A DNA stretch of 22,514 nucleotides, taken from positions 1 to 22,514 of the forward strand of contig JAJYEK010000053.1 in assembly GCA_021785795.1 (NCBI GenBank). The letters are read 5' to 3'. The stretch is from Pseudomonadota bacterium (lineage in GTDB: Bacteria; Pseudomonadota; Gammaproteobacteria; Acidiferrobacterales; UBA6901). A program made the position numbers and the translations under genes. Below, piece by piece: positions 6,301 through 14,852 of the stretch. Within the stretch, counting starts at the first letter, position 1, and each line of letters starts with the position of its first letter. The notes beneath the pieces are model-generated. The model was given only the letters and a program-made list of their open reading frames with translations. It searched no databases and had not been told where the DNA came from.

Positions 6301-6813
6301 TCATGGCTGCTTGAGTTCGAGGAGCACCGCAACCTCGTCGCAGTTGTTGTACTTGTAGCACTTTACGCATACCGACCACACCTTCTCCGGCAGCGAGCCC
6401 ATGGAGACGGTCTTGAAGCCGAGCTTGTGGAAAAATTCGGGCACGTAGGTCAGCGCCATCACACGGCGCAGTCCGATCTTTCGGGCTTCGGCAATTATGC
6501 GCTGTACCATGAGGCGCCCGAGGCCGCGGCGTTCGTAGGCTGCATCCACCACTAGGCTGCGGACCTCGCCCAGATCCTCGGTGAATATCTCGAGGGCCCC
6601 GATCGCCACCACGCGGTGGTCGATTTCGATGACGAAGAAATCTCGCAGGTGGCGGTACAGCTCGCTCATCGTACGCGGCAGCAGGTTGCCTTTAGCCGCG
6701 TATATTTCCAGCAGGTGATGAATGGTGGGCACGTCGGCAATCGCCGCCGCGCGTATGTTCGGGATGTCCGCGCCGGGAATAATCGGAAGCGGGAGCGATT
6801 CAGGCTGATGCAC
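6301..6813 (-). CDS. GNAT acetyltransferase, ArgA C-terminal-like, with a cysteine cluster
   Basis: The 170-residue product is a GCN5-type N-acetyltransferase resembling the acetyltransferase half of N-acetylglutamate synthase. NIRAAAIADVPTIHHLL opens the fold at about 19-35. LLPRTMSELYRHLRDFFV follows, then GEVRSLVVDAAYERRGLGRLMVQ, where R95-R-G-L-G forms the acetyl-CoA pyrophosphate loop. YVPEFFHKLGFK comes next. The C-terminus has C149, C152 and C158 in a CVKCYKYNNC arrangement typical of short ArgA-like enzymes and suggestive of metal binding. The substrate could be glutamate, but the amino-acid kinase-like domain of classical ArgA is absent. The start chosen is GTG at 6813, overlapping the recN stop by 14 nt; a TTG two codons upstream is also possible. 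It is the last gene of the nadK-recN operon. Confidence 0.85.
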   Translation of the reverse strand: MHQPESLPLPIIPGADIPNIRAAAIADVPTIHHLLEIYAAKGNLLPRTMSELYRHLRDFFVIEIDHRVVAIGALEIFTEDLGEVRSLVVDAAYERRGLGRLMVQRIIAEARKIGLRRVMALTYVPEFFHKLGFKTVSMGSLPEKVWSVCVKCYKYNNCDEVAVLLELKQP

Positions 6814-8479
6814 GGTCAAGCATGTCCGTAGCGAGTGCCAGGGTCTGGCGTGTGATCTCCATACCACCCAGCATGCGCGCGATTTCTCTGACGCGCTCCT
6901 TTTCCGGGAGGGCGGCGATGCGCGTGATGGTGAGGCCATCCTGGGTGCGCTTGCTGACCTGCATGTGATGATTGCCCTGCGCCGCGACCTGGGGCAGGTG
7001 GGTGATGCATATGACCTGACGCTGTGTTCCCAGTGCCCGCAGCTGCAGGCCGACAACTTCGCTCACGCCGCCTCCTATGCCAACGTCCACCTCGTCAAAT
7101 ATCAGGGTGGGTATGCGGCCGATGCGCGCCGTCGCCACCTGCAGAGCCAGACTGATACGCGACAGCTCTCCGCCCGAAGCTACCTTGCTCAATGGCCGCG
7201 GCGCCTGTCCGGCGTTGGCGCTGACCAGGAATTCCGCCTGCTCGAGCCCGGTCGCGGTCGCCTGGCTGTCGTCCAGCCCGGCCAGCCTGATCTCGAATTC
7301 GCCTCCCGGCATCCCCAGGCCCTGCATCTGTTTCCGCACCTCACCCGCAAGGCGCTTCGCGGCAGTCTGGCGGGAAGCAGAAACGGAGCGGGCAATCTCG
7401 AAATACGCCGCGCGTGCCGATGCCAGATCGCGATCGAGCGTTTCCAGGTTTACGTCATGGTTCTCGATATCGCCGAGCTCCGTGGCCAGCCGCTCAAGGA
7501 CATTCGGCAGTTCCTCGGGGCGCACTTTGTGCTTGCGGGCAAGATCGTGCACAGCGGCAATGCGCTGGTCAATCCAATGCAGGCGCTGGGGGTCGAGCTC
7601 CAGGTTGTCGAGATACTGATGCAGCTGGCTCGCGGCTTCATCTATCCGGATGGCAGCCTCGCCCAACAGGGTCATGATTGCCCCGAGCCTGGCATCGTGC
7701 TCGCTGAGCGCCTCCAGACGGCCGATCGCCTGGGCGAGCGACGGTGCCAGGGCGATCTGGTCATCATCAAAGAGGGAGTTCGAGACCGCCTGCGCGCCCT
7801 GAAGGAGCTCGCTTGCGTTGGCCAGACGGGCATGTTCTTCCTCAAGCTGCGCAATCTCGTCGGCACCGAGGTCCAGGGCACGCAGCTCGCTCACCTCGTG
7901 CCGCAGCAACTCCAGCCGCTGATTGCGGTCCGAACCCTCACGGCTCATCGCATCGCGCCGCGACCGCAGTGATCTCCAGCGGGCATGGCAATCCGCCAGG
8001 CGGGCAAGATCCGCGGTGAGACCGGCGTAGTCGTCCAGGATCTGGCGCTGCACATCCCGCCGCAGCAGCGACTGATGCTCATGCTGGCTGTGGATGTCGA
8101 CGAGGTGTTCGCCAAGCTCACGCAGCATTTGCAGGGGCACGGGACGGCCGTTGATGTAGGCGCGCGACGGCTTGCCCGACTCGATGACGCGACGCAGCAC
8201 GCATTCCTCGTTTGTGTCCGCGGTGAGGTCGTGATCGTCGAGCCAGCGTGAGGCATCCTGGCGCGCGTGCAGTCCAAAGGTGGCCGACACCTCGCTGCGG
8301 TCGCAGCCCTGGCGTATGGCCGCCGCGTCGGCGCGCCCGCCAAGGGCAAGTGCCAGTGCGTCGACGAGGATCGACTTTCCCGCTCCAGTCTCGCCCGTGA
8401 CGACGGTCAGCCCCGGGCCGAGCTCGAGCTCGAGACTGTGAATGATCGCGAAGTCGCGGATGAGCAGTTCGCGCAGCAT
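6800..8479 (-). CDS. recN: DNA repair protein RecN
   Basis: RecN is an SMC-like ATPase that acts early in double-strand-break repair. The 559 residues begin MLRELLIRDFAIIHSLELE and carry the Walker A loop GETGAGKS at 29-36. A long helical, leucine/glutamate-rich middle follows (about 150-370) of antiparallel coiled-coil type. The ABC signature SGGELSRISLALQVA and the Walker B TLIFDEVDVGIGG are followed by CITHLPQVAAQGNHH. All ATPase motifs are intact. I took the ATG at 8479 rather than a frame extension to 8521, because it matches the family N-terminus and lies one base after the nadK stop. No LexA-type box is visible just before it. Its position inside the nadK transcript means SOS control, if present, would have to act at the nadK promoter. 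Confidence 0.96.
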   Translation of the reverse strand: MLRELLIRDFAIIHSLELELGPGLTVVTGETGAGKSILVDALALALGGRADAAAIRQGCDRSEVSATFGLHARQDASRWLDDHDLTADTNEECVLRRVIESGKPSRAYINGRPVPLQMLRELGEHLVDIHSQHEHQSLLRRDVQRQILDDYAGLTADLARLADCHARWRSLRSRRDAMSREGSDRNQRLELLRHEVSELRALDLGADEIAQLEEEHARLANASELLQGAQAVSNSLFDDDQIALAPSLAQAIGRLEALSEHDARLGAIMTLLGEAAIRIDEAASQLHQYLDNLELDPQRLHWIDQRIAAVHDLARKHKVRPEELPNVLERLATELGDIENHDVNLETLDRDLASARAAYFEIARSVSASRQTAAKRLAGEVRKQMQGLGMPGGEFEIRLAGLDDSQATATGLEQAEFLVSANAGQAPRPLSKVASGGELSRISLALQVATARIGRIPTLIFDEVDVGIGGGVSEVVGLQLRALGTQRQVICITHLPQVAAQGNHHMQVSKRTQDGLTITRIAALPEKERVREIARMLGGMEITRQTLALATDMLDRASA

Positions 8480-8480
8480 G

Positions 8481-9380
8481 CTAGAAATTCTCGCCCCAGC
8501 GCAGCTTGGTGCGCAGCACATCGTAGTGGCTGTGGTCGGACGGGTGGATCAGCGTAACCGGATGGTCGGAACGGCGCACGCAGATGCGGTCATGGTCCTG
8601 GAGCGCATGTCCCATCTGGCCGTCGAACGTCAGGAACGCGCTTTGATTGCTCGAATTGATCATCACGATCTCTACGCGGCTGCTGCTGTTGATTGCCACC
8701 GGCCGGTGGCTGAGGGTATGCGGGCAGATCGGCACGAGCACGAGCGCCGGCAGCGTCGGGTGCAGTATCGGTCCGCCGGCGGACAGCGCGTAGGCAGTCG
8801 ATCCGGTGGGTGTGGCGACGATGATGCCGTCACCGCGCGTGCTGCTCACGAACTCCCCGTCGACATGCACCTCGAATTCGATGAGACGCGCCAGCTGGCC
8901 CTTGTTGACGACCACGTCATTCAGCGCGTTCGCCGTATGCACGACCCGGTCCTCACGCCGCAGTTCGACATTCAGCATGATGCGCTGCTCGCTGCGGAAG
9001 TCTCCGTCCAGCACCGACGCCAGGCTGTCCAGCACGCTATCCTTCGGGATGTCGGTGAGAAAGCCGCGGCGGCCGAGGTTCACGCCGATGAGAGGGACTG
9101 CTTGAGGCGCGAGGCGGCGGGCCACGTTCAGCATCGTGCCGTCGCCGCCAATGATGATCGCGAGGTCCACGGCCCGGGCGATTTGGTCCGGTGCCGCGGT
9201 GCGGGTGGCCGCCGATGCAAGCAGGCCGGCAGTGGTTTCTTCCAGGACGATGTCCAGGCCACGGGCACGCAGAAAGTCGTAGATTCGCTCGAGGACTTCC
9301 TTGACGGACCGGTCCCCGGACTTGCTGAACAGTCCGACAGTCTTGATGGTTCTCGCCAGGATTCGCTCGTCTTTGGGCAT
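8481..9380 (-). CDS. nadK: NAD kinase
   Basis: This cytoplasmic enzyme phosphorylates NAD to NADP. The 299 residues contain the family motifs: TVGLFSKSGD near the N-terminus, the GGDGTM loop at 78-83, GVNLGRRGFLTD at 99-110, NDVVVNKG, GDGIIVATPTGSTAYALSAGGPI, and the tail motif VTLIHPSDHSHYDVLRTKLRWGE. I chose the ATG at 9380 because an earlier TTG at 9434 falls within a promoter-like -35. Length agrees with the family. It is the first gene of the nadK-recN-acetyltransferase operon and diverges from hrcA. Confidence 0.96.
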   Translation of the reverse strand: MPKDERILARTIKTVGLFSKSGDRSVKEVLERIYDFLRARGLDIVLEETTAGLLASAATRTAAPDQIARAVDLAIIIGGDGTMLNVARRLAPQAVPLIGVNLGRRGFLTDIPKDSVLDSLASVLDGDFRSEQRIMLNVELRREDRVVHTANALNDVVVNKGQLARLIEFEVHVDGEFVSSTRGDGIIVATPTGSTAYALSAGGPILHPTLPALVLVPICPHTLSHRPVAINSSSRVEIVMINSSNQSAFLTFDGQMGHALQDHDRICVRRSDHPVTLIHPSDHSHYDVLRTKLRWGENF

Positions 9381-9405
9381 CGCTCGGGGTCCGGTGACTG
9401 ACGAT

Positions 9406-9434
9406 AAACTATCATGGCGCGATGGAGCCGCCAA
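9406..9434 (-). promoter_or_regulatory. Candidate promoter of nadK-recN
   Basis: On the minus strand TTGGCG (9434-9429) and TAGTTT (9411-9406) are separated by 17 nt, about 26 nt before the nadK ATG. The -35 is reasonable and the -10 is only moderate. The location supports the ATG at 9380 over the earlier TTG. Confidence 0.4.
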
Positions 9435-9445
9435 AACCGGCTTTT

Positions 9446-9468
9446 AGGCCGATCGCCAGATCGGGCCT
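9446..9468. other. Hairpin between nadK and hrcA
   Basis: AGGCCGATC (9446-9454) pairs with GATCGGGCCT (9459-9468) with one bulged G and a 4-nt loop. There is no T-tract on either strand, so it is not a terminator. It lies upstream of both divergent promoters and could be a protein site or have no role. Confidence 0.3.
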
Positions 9469-9529
9469 GTCATGGGTCCCGGCTGGTCCGAGGCGGTATG
9501 GGGGGCAGATTTGACAAGCCACACGCAGG

Positions 9530-9558
9530 TTGACAGCTTCCATTTAGCACTCTAGCAT
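9530..9558 (+). promoter_or_regulatory. Sigma-70-type promoter of hrcA
   Basis: TTGACA (9530-9535) is a consensus -35, and TAGCAT (9553-9558) lies exactly 17 nt later as -10. The -10 sits inside the spacer of the CIRCE, so HrcA binding would block polymerase. A second TTGACA at 9511-9516 has no -10 at the right distance. Confidence 0.65.
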
Positions 9559-9570
9559 TCAGAGTGCTAG
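9544..9570 (+). promoter_or_regulatory. CIRCE operator (HrcA binding site)
   Basis: TTAGCACTC-N9-GAGTGCTAG matches the CIRCE consensus TTAGCACTC-N9-GAGTGCTAA at 17 of 18 arm positions, with only the final base different. It overlaps the hrcA promoter, indicating autorepression by HrcA. No second CIRCE was seen before grpE, dnaK or dnaJ. Confidence 0.95.
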
Positions 9571-9585
9571 ATTGGAGTGAACTTT

Positions 9586-10629
9586 GTGCAAATGGCTTTG
9601 AGTCCCCGCGCGGAGGTTCTGCTTAAAGCGCTGATTGAAAGGTATATTTCCGACGGGCAACCGGTCGGTTCGCGCACGCTTTCCAAGCAGGCAGGGCTCG
9701 ACCTCAGTCCAGCCACTATCCGTAATGTGATGGCGGACCTCGAGGATCTCGGGCTGATCCGTTCGCCGCATACCTCGGCGGGCCGTGTTCCAACGGCACT
9801 GGGTTACCGAATGTTTGTCGACAGCCTGCTCACGGTGCGGCCGCTCGACAGCTCCGAAATCTACCGTCTGGGAGACGAGTTGTCCTACGACGGTGATCCC
9901 ATGCATCTGATGGAATCGGCCTCGTCGCTGCTCTCCCAGGTAACGAAGCTTGCCGGGATCGTGCTGGTACCGAGACAGGAAGAGGCCTTCCGGCAGATCG
10001 AGTTTCTGTCGCTGCCCGCCGCCGACCGGGTATTGGTCATCCTGGTCACCCGCAGCGGCAGGGTTCATAACCGCGTGATCAAGGTGGACCGGCGCTATTC
10101 TCCCGCCGAACTGGTGGAGGCTGCGAACTGCTTCAACGACAGGTATTCCGGCCGCCCGCTGAGCGAGATCAGACGCAGCCTGCTTGCGGAACTGCAGTCG
10201 GATGGCGATGAGATGCAGCGTGCGGTAAAGAATGCCACCGACATGGCGCGCCATGTATTTGCGGATGGAGACAGCGGCGAGCCGGATCTGGTGGTGAGCG
10301 GGGAGTCGAACCTGCTGAAAATTCCCGATCTCGGCGACGTCGAGAAGTTGCGCAAGCTCTTCGAAACGTTTACCGCCAAGCGCGACCTGCTGCATCTGCT
10401 GGACCGGAGCATGCATGCCGACAGCATCCAGGTGTTCATCGGCAGTGAATCCGGATACCAGGCGCTAGATGAATGCAGCGTGGTCATGGCGCCGTATCAA
10501 GCGGACGGGCGCGTGGTGGGAACGGTCGGGGTCATCGGTCCCACGCGCATGGCCTACGACCAGGTCATCTCGATTGTGGATGTCACCGCGCGCCTGCTGG
10601 GGGGTGTTCTCAGCACCGAGGCGCGTTGA
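9586..10629 (+). CDS. hrcA: Heat-inducible transcription repressor HrcA
   Basis: HrcA binds CIRCE elements and represses heat-shock genes; GroE normally helps it fold. The roughly 347 residues contain the N-terminal winged helix LSPRAEVLLKALIERYISDGQPVGSRTLSKQ, then LSPATIRNVMADLEDLGLIRSPHTSAGRVPTALGYRMFVD, and the GAF-like domain ending in VFIGSE and GTVGVIGPTRMAYDQVISIVDVTARLL. All landmarks are present. GTG at 9586 has GGAG about 8 nt upstream and is my choice. GTG 9577 overlaps that Shine-Dalgarno, and ATG 9592 is also possible. It starts the heat-shock cluster and is autorepressed through the CIRCE. Confidence 0.96.
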   Translation: MQMALSPRAEVLLKALIERYISDGQPVGSRTLSKQAGLDLSPATIRNVMADLEDLGLIRSPHTSAGRVPTALGYRMFVDSLLTVRPLDSSEIYRLGDELSYDGDPMHLMESASSLLSQVTKLAGIVLVPRQEEAFRQIEFLSLPAADRVLVILVTRSGRVHNRVIKVDRRYSPAELVEAANCFNDRYSGRPLSEIRRSLLAELQSDGDEMQRAVKNATDMARHVFADGDSGEPDLVVSGESNLLKIPDLGDVEKLRKLFETFTAKRDLLHLLDRSMHADSIQVFIGSESGYQALDECSVVMAPYQADGRVVGTVGVIGPTRMAYDQVISIVDVTARLLGGVLSTEAR

Positions 10630-10648
10630 CCGGCCGCAGCCGTCACGG

Positions 10649-10675
10649 CTTGAAAGCCTGTTTGGCGGTCCCCAT
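10649..10675 (+). promoter_or_regulatory. Sigma-32 heat-shock promoter of grpE
   Basis: CTTGAAA (10649-10655) and CCCCAT (10670-10675, followed by TG) match the sigma-32 consensus CTTGAA / CCCCATnT, with 15 nt between CTTGAA and CCCCAT. It lies 20 nt after the hrcA stop and about 60 nt before grpE, so grpE can be induced independently of the CIRCE. Confidence 0.8.
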
Positions 10676-10686
10676 TGGTGACGGAC

Positions 10687-10692
10687 TATAAT
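10687..10692 (+). promoter_or_regulatory. Possible housekeeping -10 for grpE
   Basis: A consensus TATAAT lies about 12 nt downstream of the sigma-32 -10. The nearest -35-like hexamer, TTGGCG at 10662-10667, is 19 nt away, which is long. It could give a basal level of grpE transcript. Confidence 0.35.
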
Positions 10693-10735
10693 TGCGGCTT
10701 TAACCGCCGCAGCGATATGGAGTCATACCAGCTAC

Positions 10736-11347
10736 ATGAGTCAGAAGAACCCCATTGAAACCGATGTCCAGGCCGGAAATGCCCCGGAAGCAGCCACGGT
10801 CGGCGCGCAGCCAGCCGCCGGACCGGCGCAAGCGGGTGCGGTCGAGGTGTCTGGCCTGCAGTCGGAGCTTGACGCGGCCCGCAGGGAGGCGGCGGAGAAC
10901 CTCGACAAATTCCTGCGTGCCAGGGCGGAGACGGAAAACGTCCGCCGGCGTGCTGAGACGGATGTCGCGAATGCCCATAAATACGGTATCGAGCGCTTTG
11001 CCCTCGAGATGCTGGCCGTGAAGGACAGCCTGGAGCGCGCTCGTGCCGTGGACGTCGTGGGCCAGCCCGGCGAAAGTGTGGAGCGGCCCCTGATGCAGAA
11101 AATGGTCGAAGGCCTCGATCTCACGCTGAAGCTCATGGATGCCATTTTCCAGAAATTCTCGATTACCGTGGTGGATCCGCAAAAGGGCGAGAAATTCGAC
11201 CCGGAACGCCACCAGGCCATGAGCATGGTCGAGTCGGCGGACGTGCCGGAGAATCATGTTCTGGCTGCCGTGCAGCGCGGCTATCTGCTGCACAACCGGC
11301 TGCTGCGCCCGGCGATGGTCGTGGTGGCAAAACGTTCCGGATCATAA
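10736..11347 (+). CDS. grpE: Nucleotide exchange factor GrpE
   Basis: GrpE releases ADP from DnaK. The 203 residues have a disordered alanine/proline-rich N-terminus (about 1-45) and a long helix starting SELDAARREAAENLDKFLRARAETENVRRR (about 42-75). The C-terminal beta domain follows with KFSITVVDPQKGEKFDPERHQAMSMVES and VLAAVQRGYLLHNRLLRPAMVVVAK. All family landmarks are present and length is normal. The Shine-Dalgarno GGAG is 13-14 nt from the ATG, farther than usual. It lies between hrcA and dnaK in a cluster of co-induced chaperones. Confidence 0.96.
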   Translation: MSQKNPIETDVQAGNAPEAATVGAQPAAGPAQAGAVEVSGLQSELDAARREAAENLDKFLRARAETENVRRRAETDVANAHKYGIERFALEMLAVKDSLERARAVDVVGQPGESVERPLMQKMVEGLDLTLKLMDAIFQKFSITVVDPQKGEKFDPERHQAMSMVESADVPENHVLAAVQRGYLLHNRLLRPAMVVVAKRSGS

Positions 11348-11359
11348 CAAGGAAAGCAA

Positions 11360-11385
11360 TTGAAAAACGTCGATTACCCCCCCAC
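11360..11385 (+). promoter_or_regulatory. Sigma-32-like promoter of dnaK
   Basis: TTGAAA (11360-11365) and CCCCAC (11380-11385) within a C-run resemble CTTGAA / CCCCAT. There are 15 nt between TTGAA and CCCCAC, the same spacing as at grpE. The first C of CTTGAA is A here, and the -10 ends CACCT rather than CATNT. It lies about 58 nt before the dnaK start. Confidence 0.6.
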
Positions 11386-11443
11386 CTATTGCCTTGAGAC
11401 ACGGTAATCATACCGGGAACAAGGTTATTGCGAGGATTGTACA

Positions 11444-13390
11444 ATGGCAAAGATTATCGGCATCGATTTGGGCACTACTAACTCCTGCGTGGCCGTCATG
11501 GAGGGGGGTAAGCCGCGCGTCATCGAGAACAGCGAAGGCGACCGTACCACGCCGTCGGTGGTTGCGTTTACCGCAGACAATGAAGTGGTGGTGGGCCAGG
11601 TGGCCAAGCGCCAGGCAATCACCAACCCCGCCAATACGCTTTACGCGGTGAAGCGCCTGATCGGCCGCAAATTCGAGGACGAAGTGGTCCAGCGCGACGT
11701 CAAAATGGTCCCGTACCGGATCGTCAAGGCTAAAAACGGCGATGCCTGGGTGGAAGCCAAGGGCAAGGCCATGGCACCGCCGGAAATTTCGGCGCGCGTG
11801 CTGCAGAAGATGAAGAAAACGGCTGAGGACTACCTGGGCGAGGAGGTCACCGAGGCGGTGATTACCGTCCCGGCCTATTTCAACGACTCGCAACGCCAGG
11901 CCACCAAGGATGCCGGCAAGATCGCCGGCCTGGAAGTCAAGCGCATCATCAACGAACCGACCGCGGCGGCCTTGGCGTTCGGCATGGACAAGAAGGAAGG
12001 CGACCGCAAGATCGCGGTCTATGACCTCGGTGGCGGCACCTTTGACATCTCCATCATTGAAATTGCCGAGGTCGACAAGGAGCACCAGTTCGAGGTTCTT
12101 TCCACCAACGGGGACACCTTCCTTGGGGGCGAGGATTTCGACAAGCGCATCATCGACTATCTTGTCGATGAGTTCAAAAAGGACAACGGCGTCGATCTGC
12201 ACAAGGATCCGCTTGCGCTGCAGCGCTTGAAGGACGCGGCGGAGAAGGCCAAGATCGAACTGTCGTCGAGCCAGCAGACGGAGGTGAATCTGCCGTACAT
12301 CACTGCCGACGCCAGCGGGCCCAAGCACCTCAACATCAAGCTGACGCGCGCCAAGCTCGAGAGCCTGGTGGAGGATCTGGTTGCCCGTACGGTGGAACCT
12401 TGCAAGATCGCGCTGAAGGACGCCGGCCTTAAGGCTAGCGAGATCGACGACGTGATCCTGGTGGGCGGCCAGACCCGCATGCCCAAGGTGCAGGAAGCGG
12501 TGAAGGATTTCTTCGGACGCGAACCGCGCAAGGACGTCAATCCGGATGAAGCTGTGGCGATCGGAGCGGCGATCCAGGGCGGGGTGCTGGGCGGCGAGGT
12601 CAAGGACGTATTGCTGCTGGACGTGACACCGCTGTCGCTCGGTATCGAAACCATGGGCGGAGTGATGACCAAGCTCATCCAGAAGAACACCACGATTCCG
12701 ACCAAGGCGTCACAGGTGTTCTCTACGGCCGACGACAACCAGACGGCGGTGACCGTGCATGTACTGCAGGGCGAGCGCGAAATGGCGAGCGGCAACAAGT
12801 CGCTGGGACGGTTCGATTTGAGTGATATTCCGCCGGCGCCGCGCGGTGTTCCGCAGATCGAAGTTACCTTTGATATCGACGCCAACGGCATCCTGCATGT
12901 TTCGGCCAAGGACAAGGCGACCGGCAAAGAGAACAAGATCGTGATCAAGTCGAGCTCCGGCCTATCCGAGGGCGAGATCGATCGCATGGTCAAGGATGCG
13001 GAGGCCCATGCCGAGGAAGACCGCAAGGCGCATGAGCTGGTCGATGCGCGCAACCGTGGCGAAGGGTTGATCCATAGCGTGCGCAAGTCCATGAAGGAGA
13101 TGGGTGACAAGATTCCTGCATCGGACAAGGAAAGGATCGAGGCGGCGATTCGGGACCTCGAATCCGTAGTCAAGAACGATGACAAGGATGCCATCGAGAG
13201 CAAGTCCCAGGCGCTTGCTGAAGCAAGCCATAAGCTGGCTGAGCAAATGTACGGTCAGGCGGGCTCCCAGGCCCAGGGCGAAGAGCCGGGTGGCGCCGCC
13301 GGAGGCGGGGCCGAGTCTGCGGCGGCAGCGAAGGACAACGTCGTGGACGCGGAATTCGAGGAAGTGAAGGAAAACAAGGGCAAGAAGTAA
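11444..13390 (+). CDS. dnaK: Molecular chaperone DnaK (Hsp70)
   Basis: DnaK is the ATP-driven Hsp70 chaperone that works with DnaJ and GrpE. The 648 residues are full length. The nucleotide-binding domain starts [20 protein letters not shown] and has [27 protein letters not shown] and [11 protein letters not shown]. The interdomain linker [15 protein letters not shown] leads into the substrate-binding domain, with [23 protein letters not shown]. The lid and an alanine/glycine-rich tail end [10 protein letters not shown], close to the EEVKD-type terminus of the family. GAGG lies about 8 nt before the ATG. Expression is probably heat-inducible from its own sigma-32 promoter and from grpE. Confidence 0.98.
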   Translation: MAKIIGIDLGTTNSCVAVMEGGKPRVIENSEGDRTTPSVVAFTADNEVVVGQVAKRQAITNPANTLYAVKRLIGRKFEDEVVQRDVKMVPYRIVKAKNGDAWVEAKGKAMAPPEISARVLQKMKKTAEDYLGEEVTEAVITVPAYFNDSQRQATKDAGKIAGLEVKRIINEPTAAALAFGMDKKEGDRKIAVYDLGGGTFDISIIEIAEVDKEHQFEVLSTNGDTFLGGEDFDKRIIDYLVDEFKKDNGVDLHKDPLALQRLKDAAEKAKIELSSSQQTEVNLPYITADASGPKHLNIKLTRAKLESLVEDLVARTVEPCKIALKDAGLKASEIDDVILVGGQTRMPKVQEAVKDFFGREPRKDVNPDEAVAIGAAIQGGVLGGEVKDVLLLDVTPLSLGIETMGGVMTKLIQKNTTIPTKASQVFSTADDNQTAVTVHVLQGEREMASGNKSLGRFDLSDIPPAPRGVPQIEVTFDIDANGILHVSAKDKATGKENKIVIKSSSGLSEGEIDRMVKDAEAHAEEDRKAHELVDARNRGEGLIHSVRKSMKEMGDKIPASDKERIEAAIRDLESVVKNDDKDAIESKSQALAEASHKLAEQMYGQAGSQAQGEEPGGAAGGGAESAAAAKDNVVDAEFEEVKENKGKK

Positions 13391-13619
13391 CCGGAGTCAG
13401 CGGCTGTGTGGGGCGCGGTGGACGGAACCTCGGTTTCGCCGCCGCGCCCTTTGCCGTGGGCGATGCGGCTGCCGGCCGCGGCGAACGGCCGCATCCCGGT
13501 CCGCAATACTGCTGTGGCCTGAAGGGGCCGGCACGGCGGCGGACCGCACCCGATTCCGGGCAGCGGAAATAAAGAGGCCCGGACCTGTCCGGGGCGGGAT
13601 CACTTAGCAACATCAGGCC
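13391..13619 (+). other. dnaK-dnaJ intergenic region with three hairpins
   Basis: This 229-nt gap holds three stems. The first pairs 13411-13421 with 13439-13449 (11 bp with one G-U) and is followed by TTT, so it may terminate or attenuate after dnaK. The second pairs GATGCGGC (13462-13469) with GCCGCATC (13488-13495). The third pairs CCCGGA (13578-13583) with TCCGGG (13588-13593), just before the dnaJ start. No promoter for dnaJ was recognised, so the structures may tune how much dnaK transcript continues into dnaJ. Confidence 0.45.
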
Positions 13620-14759
13620 ATGTCGAAACGCGACTATTACGAAGTTCTAGGGGTGCCGCGCAACACATCCGAGGCGGACATCAAAAAGTCCTATCGCCGT
13701 CTGGCGATGAAATATCACCCGGACCGCAACCCGGGTGACGCGAGCGCCGAGGCGAGTTTCAAGGAAGCAAAAGAGGCCTACGAGGTTCTGAGCGACGCGC
13801 AGAAGCGCGCGGCCTATGATCAGTTCGGTCATGCCGGAGTCGATCCGAGCGCGGCGGCAGCTGGCCGTGCGGGCGGCTTTTACGGTGCCGGCGCGGGCGC
13901 CAATTTTGCCGACATCTTCGGCGACGTTTTCGGCGACATTTTCGGGGGCGGAGGGCGCACGCGCGGCAATCAGACCTTTCGTGGCGCGGACCTGCGTTAC
14001 AACCTTGAGCTCGGCCTGGAAGAGGCGGTGCGCGGAACCGAGATGCGCATACGTGTACCTTCGCTGGAAACCTGCGAGACCTGTCATGGCAGCGGTGCGC
14101 GCACCGGGACGAGCCCCACGACCTGCCCGACCTGCGGCGGGCATGGCCAGGTACGCATGCAGCAGGGATTTTTCTCCATCCAGCAGACCTGTCCAAACTG
14201 TCGCGGCAGCGGCAAGATCATCAGCTCGCCCTGTCCCGATTGCCATGGTCAAGGGCGGGTCAAGCATATGAAGACCTTGTCGGTGAAAGTGCCTGCCGGA
14301 GTCGATGAGGGCGACCAGATTCGTTTGGCCGGAGAGGGCGAGGCGGGGGAGAACGGCGGCCCGTCCGGCGATCTCTATGTCCAGATACGCCTGAAGGAGC
14401 ACCCGATCTTCAAGCGCGATGGGGATGACCTCCATTGCGAGATGCCCGTGAGCTTTGCCACGGCGACCCTAGGCGGTGAAGTGGAGGTCCCTACCCTCAA
14501 TGGGCGCGCCACGCTCAAGATTCCAGCGGGCACCCAGAGCGACAAGGTTTTCCGGCTGCGCGGCAAGGGAGTGACCAATGTGCGCTCAGGCAGTGTCGGT
14601 GACCTCTATTGCCATACGAGCATCGAGACGCCTGTCAATCTGACCAAGCATCAGAAGGAACTGCTGGAAGAGTTCGATTCGCTGGTGCGTGCCGGCGGCT
14701 CGCGCCACTATCCGCGCGAGCAGTCGTGGATGGACAAACTCAAGAGTTTCCTCGGATAG
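13620..14759 (+). CDS. dnaJ: Chaperone protein DnaJ (Hsp40)
   Basis: DnaJ delivers substrates to DnaK and stimulates its ATPase. The 379 residues contain a J-domain (1-70) with HPD at 33-35, and a Gly/Phe-rich region (about 80-112, with [17 protein letters not shown]). The zinc domain has four CxxCxGxG modules starting at C152, C169, C191 and C205. The C-terminal substrate domain contains [20 protein letters not shown] and the dimerisation tail. Everything expected of a type I DnaJ is present. The Shine-Dalgarno CAGG is short and close to the ATG. It closes the heat-shock cluster. Confidence 0.98.
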   Translation: MSKRDYYEVLGVPRNTSEADIKKSYRRLAMKYHPDRNPGDASAEASFKEAKEAYEVLSDAQKRAAYDQFGHAGVDPSAAAAGRAGGFYGAGAGANFADIFGDVFGDIFGGGGRTRGNQTFRGADLRYNLELGLEEAVRGTEMRIRVPSLETCETCHGSGARTGTSPTTCPTCGGHGQVRMQQGFFSIQQTCPNCRGSGKIISSPCPDCHGQGRVKHMKTLSVKVPAGVDEGDQIRLAGEGEAGENGGPSGDLYVQIRLKEHPIFKRDGDDLHCEMPVSFATATLGGEVEVPTLNGRATLKIPAGTQSDKVFRLRGKGVTNVRSGSVGDLYCHTSIETPVNLTKHQKELLEEFDSLVRAGGSRHYPREQSWMDKLKSFLG

Positions 14760-14775
14760 CGGCATTGCGAAGTTG

Positions 14776-14788
14776 CGGAATAATTCCG
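14776..14788. repeat. 13-bp palindrome downstream of dnaJ
   Basis: CGGAAT-A-ATTCCG is a perfect inverted repeat 16 nt after the dnaJ stop and 64 nt before the DsrE-like gene. It could be an operator for that gene. Nothing more is visible. Confidence 0.35.
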
Positions 14789-14852
14789 GTCGGCCGCGCG
14801 TCCTGAAATCCGGCGACCTCTTTCCAAACCATAGCGAACGCGAGGACAAACC

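Noticed and set aside
6814..7056. N-terminal extension of the acetyltransferase to 7056
   Set aside because: The extra 81 residues are a shadow of recN and unlike the GNAT family; GTG 6813 gives the expected start.
6965..7972. A 335-codon plus-strand frame opposite recN
   Set aside because: Antisense shadow; recN has intact ATPase motifs on the minus strand.
12157..13203. A 348-codon minus-strand frame opposite dnaK
   Set aside because: Serine/leucine-rich antisense frame typical of the strand opposite a highly biased gene; dnaK is certain.
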